This document shows positions 31,078 through 35,799 of a DNA stretch of 35,799 bases, piece after piece; position 1 is the stretch's first letter, and each line of letters begins with the position of its first letter. Position numbers and translations under genes: made by a program. This DNA comes from Anaerolineaceae bacterium UBA5404 (GTDB taxonomy: Bacteria > Chloroflexota > Anaerolineae > Anaerolineales > Anaerolineaceae), in NCBI GenBank assembly GCA_002409625.1, contig DHNY01000008.1:122957-158755 (forward strand), in the 5' to 3' direction. A model generated the notes under the pieces. The model ran no database searches and was not told where the DNA came from. It was given only the letters and a program-made list of their open reading frames with translations.

Positions 31078-32569
31078 TATAAGCTGTTCCTGAGCTGTAT
31101 GCTATCCAGCCTCCTAAATTGAAAGGTACTGCGCCGTATGCATCTACCCAGATCCCGTTGTAGCGTCTTGCAATATGAAAGTGCGTTCCGGTACTATAAC
31201 CGCCTTCACAAGAGGCAACACCTATTACATCTCCTGCTGCAACTTGCGTGCCAGTTGCTATTCTTCCTGATGATCCCACATGAATATAATGCACCGTCCA
31301 TCCGGTTTGCTCTGATCCATCGCCATCCAAGTCCAAAACCACAAAACCCACATCCGATCGTGTGATCACTCCGTCCGCCACTGCCAAAATTGGTGCGTAG
31401 CTGGTAAAGCAACCAAGATCATCATCATTTCCGGGTGGAGCAAAATCAAGCGCCGTCCAGGGGCTACCAACGCCCCAGCCATAATGCGGCCCGCTGGTGA
31501 AATACCAGGTGTCGCCATGGGCTAAGGGCAAAATAAATTCCGGTTGCACCAAATCCTCGGGCAATTGGCTTTCAGCGCTAAAGGCAAAGGGATCCCCAAA
31601 GAGCTTTTGATAGGTTGCATAAAGTCCGGTTTCTGATACCGCTTCTACAAACTGAAAATCATACATATAACGGGCATAAAGGTTTTGAATGCCCGCAGTT
31701 GCCGGGTTGATGGTTGGCGCAATGCGATAAACCGTTTCATCATAAAGGCTCCACGTGCTCAGGTAGCCCTTTGGCCATGCCGTGTAGCCACCCATTAAAC
31801 GATCAGCCGCCCAGTCGAGGTACTCCCAAAGGCCATCCAGTTTGTGATCTTTATAGCCAAAGGGGTAAAGCTTAGTCTCTGCGCTCACATTTTCCTGGGT
31901 CAACCACCCGCCGTGGTATTCCAAAATAGCCAGGAGCAAGCGTGGGTTCACCGCGTTTTGGTCAGCCACCATTTGCACAACTTCCGCGCCGGTATAGGTG
32001 CGCCCGTCCCAAAAAGTTTCTTTAAAACGGCTCAAAGCCCCATTAAACTGGTTGACCACGTCAATAGTGTCAAAATCTTTTAATGATTCGCCATAAACCA
32101 ATTCAGAATCGGGGATGATTTTAAAATCAGAGCCAAAGGGATTGCGGTTATCAGGCGGAATGATCAGTTTTTGATCTGGGTACAAAACTTTTAGGCTCAC
32201 CCCTGGGTTTGCGTTCACAATTTGCCCAACCGAAACGCGATGTCTCACAGCAATTGCGCCAAGATAATCACCCTCTTTTACGGTGTAAGTAATGTTCTCG
32301 GTACGCTCTGCCTCGTTCAAAAAGGCTGTGTTTGGCGTTGGCGTGGCTTGCTTTGGAGCAAGTGTAAGCGTAACCTGAGGCACAGCGCTGGCTTCAAGGT
32401 CCTCAGAAGATGGCGAACTATCCTCAGTTTCAATCAATCCCGCATAGCTTTGCGGTGTTGCTGCTTTCCAGGGCTCAAAGGATCTGGAAACCCGCACACA
32501 GCCTGAAAGAACCAAGCTGATCACGATGATGGTGATGAATATTTTGATGGTCAATTTTTCATGATTCAT
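31001..32569 (-). CDS. LysM and M23 peptidase lipoprotein, paralogue 3
   Basis: 522 residues from ATG 32569; a TTG two codons earlier is less likely. Lipobox LSGC places the lipid on Cys24. LysM (94-138), helical region with LLLAILEYHGGW (211-222), and an M23 domain with His362, Asp375, His430 and His463/His465 present. DLDGDGSE (413-420) is the same inserted loop as in its neighbours, and Cys387/Cys454 match the cysteine pair in the other two. Likely an outer-leaflet peptidoglycan endopeptidase. The C terminus overlaps the start of the next gene. Confidence 0.87.
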   Translation of the reverse strand: MNHEKLTIKIFITIIVISLVLSGCVRVSRSFEPWKAATPQSYAGLIETEDSSPSSEDLEASAVPQVTLTLAPKQATPTPNTAFLNEAERTENITYTVKEGDYLGAIAVRHRVSVGQIVNANPGVSLKVLYPDQKLIIPPDNRNPFGSDFKIIPDSELVYGESLKDFDTIDVVNQFNGALSRFKETFWDGRTYTGAEVVQMVADQNAVNPRLLLAILEYHGGWLTQENVSAETKLYPFGYKDHKLDGLWEYLDWAADRLMGGYTAWPKGYLSTWSLYDETVYRIAPTINPATAGIQNLYARYMYDFQFVEAVSETGLYATYQKLFGDPFAFSAESQLPEDLVQPEFILPLAHGDTWYFTSGPHYGWGVGSPWTALDFAPPGNDDDLGCFTSYAPILAVADGVITRSDVGFVVLDLDGDGSEQTGWTVHYIHVGSSGRIATGTQVAAGDVIGVASCEGGYSTGTHFHIARRYNGIWVDAYGAVPFNLGGWIAYSSGTAYNGYLEKNGKRIEAYNGRSHFNEIGR

Positions 32570-32648
32570 AAGCAAAAGATCTTTTTTTTGTTGTATTTTA
32601 AGTATGCATTTTTCATGCCAGGCTCAGGTTTTTTGTTATCGGAAAACA

Positions 32649-32676
32649 TTGACTATTTTGAGATTTGCGCTAAAAT
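32649..32676 (+). promoter_or_regulatory. Promoter of tRNA-Leu
   Basis: TTGACT (32649-32654), 16-bp spacer, TAAAAT (32671-32676); start expected just before the tRNA at 32687. Confidence 0.75.
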
Positions 32677-32686
32677 AAACATCCTA

Positions 32687-32771
32687 GCCGAAGTGGCGGA
32701 ATTGGCAGACGCGCTACGTTCAGGGCGTAGTGGGCACAGTGCTCGTGAGGGTTCAAGTCCCTCCTTCGGCA
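32687..32771 (+). tRNA. tRNA-Leu (anticodon CAG)
   Basis: Acceptor GCCGAAG/CTTCGGC with discriminator A; anticodon stem CTACG/CGTAG encloses TTCAGGG, giving CAG (32721-32723), which reads CUG. A long variable arm and GGTTCAAGTCC T-arm are typical of tRNA-Leu. CCA not encoded. Confidence 0.97.
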
Positions 32772-32779
32772 TCGCTTAG

Positions 32780-32811
32780 AAAAGGTTGTAGCAAACACTA
32801 CACCTTTTTTT
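32780..32811 (+). terminator. Intrinsic terminator after tRNA-Leu
   Basis: AAAAGGTTGTAG and CTACACCTTTT pair with one bulged T and loop CAAACA, followed by a T-run. Confidence 0.85.
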
Positions 32812-32851
32812 AGTACCTGTTTTAATGTCTCTTTCCAAGCTTTTTGGATGG

Positions 32852-32857
32852 TACAAT
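32852..32857 (+). promoter_or_regulatory. -10 box before the FtsB-like gene
   Basis: TACAAT preceded by TGG. The start would be about 10 nt before ATG 32874, and no ribosome site is visible there. Confidence 0.4.
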
Positions 32858-32873
32858 AGTTGCAGCAATAAAC

Positions 32874-33281
32874 ATGATGGAAAAAATCAAAAACGCCTTC
32901 TCAAAAATCAATTGGACAGACAAACGCCTCATCGCGATTGTGATTGTCGTGTTGCTCGTTTTTTTGATGATGGGTTTCAACAATCGTCTCATCAACATGA
33001 ACCGCCTTACAAAACAAGAAAACATTCTGCAAACACGCATCGCTGGCTTGGAAAGCACCAAAATCGCCGTTGAAGAGCGCATCGCTTATGCCACGTCTGA
33101 AGTTGCGCTGGAAGAATGGGCACGCGAGAGCAATCACCTCATTGAACCTGGCGACCAAGCCATTGTGCTCATTGCGCCGGATAAAGTACAGGCAACACCA
33201 ACCCCAATGCCTACTCCAGAAGAAAAAACCAGCTTAAGCAATTTTGAAACCTGGAAACTCCTTTTGTTTGGAGAGGACTAA
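32874..33281 (+). CDS. FtsB/DivIC-like septum formation initiator protein
   Basis: 135 residues from ATG 32874 (32877 equally possible; a TTG at 32844 overlaps the -10 box). Short cytoplasmic tail, one transmembrane helix (about 18-37), a coiled coil (about 45-75), an EEWARESNHLIEPGDQAIVL segment typical of the DivIC/FtsB tail, and a Pro/Thr linker with a short C-terminal helix. Expected to act in the division complex at the septum. The next gene starts 4 bp downstream. Confidence 0.78.
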   Translation: MMEKIKNAFSKINWTDKRLIAIVIVVLLVFLMMGFNNRLINMNRLTKQENILQTRIAGLESTKIAVEERIAYATSEVALEEWARESNHLIEPGDQAIVLIAPDKVQATPTPMPTPEEKTSLSNFETWKLLLFGED

Positions 33282-33285
33282 TCCC

Positions 33286-33999
33286 TTGGAAGAAACCAGA
33301 CCAAAGAAACGTTTTGTGCTGCCTGCGGAACTTTCGCTTCTGATAGGTTCCGTGTTGCTGACCTTTAGCGTCATCCTGGCACGCACCAGCAATTTCGGTG
33401 TGGCTGTACTCACCAGTGTGCCTTTTGTGCTCTCACAGAAGTTCACCCGTATCAGTGCCGGCACCTGGAACACAGTCATCATGATCCTGTTGCTCATCAT
33501 ACTCATTGTCCTAACCAAAAAGAACATCAAAGCGGCGGCAATGTCTTTAGCGCTCTCTTTCGTCTTTGGCTGGTTGATTGACCTTGCCATTTGGCTGCTT
33601 TCCGGACTGCCAACCAACATTGGCTGGCGCATTGCCTATTACATCATCAGCTTTTTTGCCATTCCAATGGGCATCACCCTTTTCGTCAAATCCGGTTATC
33701 CAATGTTGCCTTTTGACAGTTTTGTGCGGGACATGAGCAGCTATTACGGCTGGAAATTTAGCCTGACCAAAACAGTTTTTGATATCATTTTCGTCACTTT
33801 TTCGGTGCTCTTTTCGCTCTTTGCCTTGGGTGGTTTGCGCGATGTTGGTGTTGGCACGATTATCAGTGCTGTGTTTACTGGCTTTGTGATCAAACTCTAT
33901 TCGCAGGCATTAGACAAGGTGATGGTTGTGGAACCCTGGTTCCCAAAGTTTCGTGCTTTTTTCAGCAACCCAAACCAAGAAAACGCTGAAATTAAATAA
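33286..33999 (+). CDS. YczE/YyaS/YitT-like membrane protein
   Basis: 237 residues from TTG 33286; GAGGA (33273-33277) lies 8 nt upstream, whereas the longer frame from 33244 would run back into the FtsB-like gene without a ribosome site. Five or six hydrophobic helices and a SNFGVAVLTSVPFVLSQ segment near the N terminus (about 34-50) resemble YczE/YitT family proteins, whose function is mostly unknown. It is probably coexpressed with the FtsB-like gene. Confidence 0.7.
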   Translation: MEETRPKKRFVLPAELSLLIGSVLLTFSVILARTSNFGVAVLTSVPFVLSQKFTRISAGTWNTVIMILLLIILIVLTKKNIKAAAMSLALSFVFGWLIDLAIWLLSGLPTNIGWRIAYYIISFFAIPMGITLFVKSGYPMLPFDSFVRDMSSYYGWKFSLTKTVFDIIFVTFSVLFSLFALGGLRDVGVGTIISAVFTGFVIKLYSQALDKVMVVEPWFPKFRAFFSNPNQENAEIK

Positions 34000-34005
34000 T
34001 CTTTA

Positions 34006-34035
34006 TTGACGACACTTCTTAGCCTATGGTAATAT
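34006..34035 (+). promoter_or_regulatory. Promoter of infC
   Basis: TTGACG (34006-34011), 18-bp spacer, TAATAT (34030-34035) preceded by TGG. A small AGCC-CAT-GGCT hairpin followed by a T-run (34042-34060) lies between this and the ribosome site and might be an attenuator. Confidence 0.6.
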
Positions 34036-34078
34036 ATAGGAAGCCCATGGCTATTTTTTTTACAAAGGAGAAAAAGAG

Positions 34079-34597
34079 ATTAGCAGTAAACAAGAACATC
34101 GTATTAATCAGCGCATCCGCAGCGAACAAGTTCGATTAGTGGATGAAAATGGAGAAAACACCGGAATCGTAGATATCGCCTATGCCTTACGTCGCGCCGA
34201 AGATGTTGGGCTTGATCTGGTCGAAATCGCCCCAAACGCCAAACCACCCGTAGTTAAAATCATCAACTATAGCAAGTTCCTTTATGACAAAGAAAAGAAG
34301 GAACGCGAAGCCCGCAAAGCCCAAACCAAAGTGGAAATCAAAGAAATCCGCTTACGCCCAAAAACAGGTGATCATCACCGGGGTTTCAAGGTTAAGGATG
34401 CACGCCGCTGGCTGACGAGTGGCATGAAGGTGCGCGTTACGATCCGTTTTAGAGGCAGAGAGATCACCTACCCTGAATTAGCACTGGAAGACCTGCGCGA
34501 AATTGCCGAGGAACTGGCAGACGTGGCAGATGTTGAACAAGCTCCAAACATGGAAGGACGAACCATGTTTATGATGCTGGTGCCTAAAAAGAATTAG
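34079..34597 (+). CDS. infC: Translation initiation factor IF-3, ATT start
   Basis: 172 residues when read from ATT 34079. GGAG (34067-34070) ends 8 nt before it, the in-frame upstream sequence back to the TAG at 34037 has no ATG, GTG or TTG, and the resulting N terminus HRINQRIRSEQVRLVDENGE is the conserved IF-3 start; a GTG start at 34139 would cut off 20 of these residues. An IF3-N domain (about 7-78), a lysine-rich linker and an IF3-C domain (about 85-170) follow. infC of other bacteria also uses AUU, allowing IF-3 to repress its own translation; the same control is likely here. rpmI and rplT follow. Confidence 0.95.
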   Translation: MSSKQEHRINQRIRSEQVRLVDENGENTGIVDIAYALRRAEDVGLDLVEIAPNAKPPVVKIINYSKFLYDKEKKEREARKAQTKVEIKEIRLRPKTGDHHRGFKVKDARRWLTSGMKVRVTIRFRGREITYPELALEDLREIAEELADVADVEQAPNMEGRTMFMMLVPKKN

Positions 34598-34617
34598 GTT
34601 TTTCTAAACCTGCCCTA

Positions 34618-34644
34618 TTGACTTTATAGAATTTCTGGTATAAT
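34618..34644 (+). promoter_or_regulatory. Promoter of rpmI-rplT
   Basis: TTGACT (34618-34623) and TATAAT (34639-34644) preceded by TGG, spacer 15 bp (short, but extended -10). It lies in the infC-rpmI gap, so rpmI-rplT can be made apart from infC. Confidence 0.65.
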
Positions 34645-34662
34645 CCAAGTTTGGTATTTAAG

Positions 34663-34690
34663 CAGCGGCTGAGTACGTTTTCAGTCGCTG
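34663..34690 (+). promoter_or_regulatory. Leader hairpin before rpmI
   Basis: CAGCGGCTGA (34663-34672) and TCAGTCGCTG (34681-34690) form a 10-bp stem with one G-T pair, followed by AAAATTTTCTT. It could be an attenuator or a ribosomal-protein binding site controlling rpmI. Confidence 0.55.
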
Positions 34691-34715
34691 AAAATTTTCT
34701 TAGAGGAGTTTAATC

Positions 34716-34952
34716 GTGGCCCGCAAAGCAAGTAGTGGAAAATATAAACTGAAAACTCATAAGGCAACGTCTAAACGCTTTAAAATGACCGGTTCAGGAA
34801 AAGTCATGCGCACAAAGATCGGTAAAGGTCACTTGCGCCGCAACACTTCCAAACGAACCAAGTATTTGCTCGCCGAAACCCTTGAGGTAACCTCCAGCGG
34901 TATCGTAAAGCACATCAAGCGCTTAGCACCCTATATGAGCAAAAGGGACTAA
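34716..34952 (+). CDS. rpmI: Large ribosomal subunit protein bL35
   Basis: 78 residues starting at GTG 34716, with GAGGAG 7 nt upstream. The KTHKATSKRFKMTGSGKV core (about 13-30) and HLRRNTSKRTK (39-49) are the L35 signature. About ten extra residues precede the core compared with most homologues, including a basic start ARKASSGKYK. Basic rRNA-binding protein, normal order infC-rpmI-rplT. Confidence 0.95.
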   Translation: MARKASSGKYKLKTHKATSKRFKMTGSGKVMRTKIGKGHLRRNTSKRTKYLLAETLEVTSSGIVKHIKRLAPYMSKRD

Positions 34953-34986
34953 TTTAGAGCCCTGTCGAACCGTTTTTTAGTGGCTG

Positions 34987-35026
34987 CTGGGTGTTTATAA
35001 CAAGATCTGATTAATCTGACGCCCAG
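34987..35026 (+). promoter_or_regulatory. Hairpin in the rpmI-rplT gap, possible L20 autoregulatory site
   Basis: CTGGGTGT (34987-34994) and ACGCCCAG (35019-35026) pair over 8 bp with one G-T, enclosing an inner AGAT/ATCT stem. L20 represses its own operon in other bacteria through such mRNA structures; the match here is structural only. Confidence 0.45.
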
Positions 35027-35049
35027 GGGACCGCAAAGGAGTAAAAAAT

Positions 35050-35397
35050 ATGGCTAGAGTTAAAACTGGACCCATCCGAGCACGTCGACACCGTCGCTTG
35101 GTAGCCCAAAACAGAGGGTACGAAGGTACCCGAAGCAAACTTTTTAGACGCGCCAACGAAACCTTCATGAAGGCTCAGTGGTACGCCTATAACGACCGCC
35201 GCAACCGCAAACGCGACCTGCGCCGGCTTTGGATTTCACGCATCAACGCTGCTGCCCGTATCAACGGCACCACTTACAGCAAACTGATCGCGGCTTTACG
35301 CAATAGCGATATCATCCTCAACCGCAAGGTTTTGGCTGACCTCGCCGTGCGCGACCCACAGGCTTTTGCCGCCGTGGTCGAGACCGCGCTTGCCTAA
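35050..35397 (+). CDS. rplT: Large ribosomal subunit protein bL20
   Basis: 115 residues, standard length. Starts MARVKTG and contains RRHRRLVAQNRGYEGTRSKL (12-31) and the DRRNRKRDLRRLWISRINAA block, diagnostic of L20. Binds 23S rRNA early in assembly and usually represses infC-rpmI-rplT. AAAGGAG (35036-35042) is 7 nt before the ATG. Ends at a strong terminator. Confidence 0.98.
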   Translation: MARVKTGPIRARRHRRLVAQNRGYEGTRSKLFRRANETFMKAQWYAYNDRRNRKRDLRRLWISRINAAARINGTTYSKLIAALRNSDIILNRKVLADLAVRDPQAFAAVVETALA

Positions 35398-35429
35398 GAA
35401 TCCGAAAACAACCGTCTAAGAAAAAAACC

Positions 35430-35455
35430 AAAACCCCGTTTGACGGGGTTTTTTC
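35430..35455 (+). terminator. Intrinsic terminator of infC-rpmI-rplT
   Basis: AAAACCCCGT and ACGGGGTTTT pair over 10 bp with loop TTG, followed by TTTTTTC. Confidence 0.95.
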
Positions 35456-35605
35456 TTTAACAATGTATTTTGCAGAAGCTTTAACCCTTAAAACCTGCTT
35501 TATAAATCTGCTTACTGAGCCATCTCAAAGATTATCTTTTTCCTGCTTCCTGAGACGTCCCCGGTCTATACACCCCGCCGAAGGTTTAATTACTGCCTTT
35601 GTGTC

Positions 35606-35617
35606 GGCGAGGACGCC
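35606..35617. repeat. AGGA-loop hairpin, inverse of the left-edge hairpin
   Basis: GGCG-AGGA-CGCC is the exact reverse complement of GGCGTCCTCGCC at 11-22. Confidence 0.5.
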
Positions 35618-35630
35618 TCCACAAGCGAAT

Positions 35631-35702
35631 TTAGCTCGATGTCGCCGGTGCCCTCATCGTGCGTGCTTAACTCGATGTCGCCGGTGTCCTCACCGTGCGA
35701 CG
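35631..35702 (+). repeat. Two tandem 36-bp repeats with TCCT-type hairpins
   Basis: Units 35631-35666 and 35667-35702 match at 30 of 36 positions. Each holds a stem-loop, GTCGCCGGTG-CCCT-CATCGTGCG and GTCGCCGGTG-TCCT-CACCGTGCGAC, the second with an outer GTCGC/GCGAC stem. Not a CRISPR: only two units and no spacers. Confidence 0.65.
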
Positions 35703-35799
35703 TAAATGGGACATGAGTAAGGTATTACATTTGAACCCATCTCAAAGATTTTCTTTTTCCTGTTTCCTCAGGCGTCCCCGCCGAAGGTCCAATCGCTGC

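Larger units (their letters stand above)
35520..35799. repeat. Non-coding repeat region, partial second copy at the window end
   Basis: A block at 35520-35562 recurs at 35737-35779 with a few substitutions, and its continuation GCCGAAGGTTTAATTACTGC (35578-35597) recurs at 35780-35799; the first copy carries about 15 extra bases between these parts. Copy starts are 217 bp apart. The 402-bp stretch after rplT holds no convincing gene. Confidence 0.7.

Noticed and set aside
35631..35702. Possible CRISPR array
   Set aside because: Only two abutting imperfect 36-bp units with no spacers and no cas genes in the window.
35463..35705. 80-codon open frame after rplT
   Set aside because: Its C-terminal half is translation of the 36-bp tandem repeat, there is no ribosome site and no homologous style.

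Overview
The window looks like a chromosome segment of a fermentative anaerobic bacterium. The mix of a complete lysine-fermentation operon, DUF1538/PII-like genes, multiple LysM/M23 envelope proteins of a shared unusual design and moderate GC content suggests Chloroflexota, probably Anaerolineae. That assignment is inferred from protein style, not from a marker-gene comparison. No mobile element, CRISPR array or rRNA gene was seen.

Layout. 1-1749: a DUF368 membrane protein (candidate undecaprenyl-phosphate translocase) and a class II aldolase. 1927-12257: a promoter, a well-formed lysine riboswitch and ten genes, kal-kce-kdd-kamA-kamB-kamC-kamD-kamE-atoD-atoA, closed by a strong bidirectional terminator. 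These encode the route from L-lysine through beta-lysine and 3,5-diaminohexanoate to 3-aminobutyryl-CoA, plus acetoacetate activation by CoA transfer. The two unexplained members are kamB (P-loop protein) and kamC (MutS-like ATPase). 12282-16931: accessory genes, namely a secreted plant-type LRR protein, a small GNAT-like protein, a formate/nitrite-transporter family protein whose usual central His is Asn, and a membrane protein with a VWA-like outer part and a cytoplasmic FHA domain.

17016-21871: two tRNA-Ser genes, a small membrane protein coupled to selA, an M24 peptidase, tsaD and an OsmC-family protein. 22023-24495: a three-gene unit of a duplicated DUF1538 membrane protein, a tandem double PII-like protein and a single PII-like protein, which looks like a regulated transporter of unknown substrate. 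24601-32569: envelope proteins, namely an M1 peptidase lipoprotein, a LysM/M23 membrane protein, and three tandem minus-strand LysM-M23 paralogues, one of which has lost every visible catalytic residue. 32687-35397: tRNA-Leu, an FtsB/DivIC-like protein, a YczE/YitT-like membrane protein and the translation operon infC-rpmI-rplT, in which infC starts at ATT. 35520-35799: non-coding repeats with TCCT-loop hairpins, one of which also resembles a hairpin at the left edge of the window.

The strongest points are the lysine riboswitch, whose P2/P3 kissing loops and P1/hairpin overlap are visible and suggest a lysine-ON switch for catabolism; the DUF1538-PII-PII unit; the kamB/kamC pair; and the M23 paralogue family with a DxDGDG insertion and one pseudoenzyme member.
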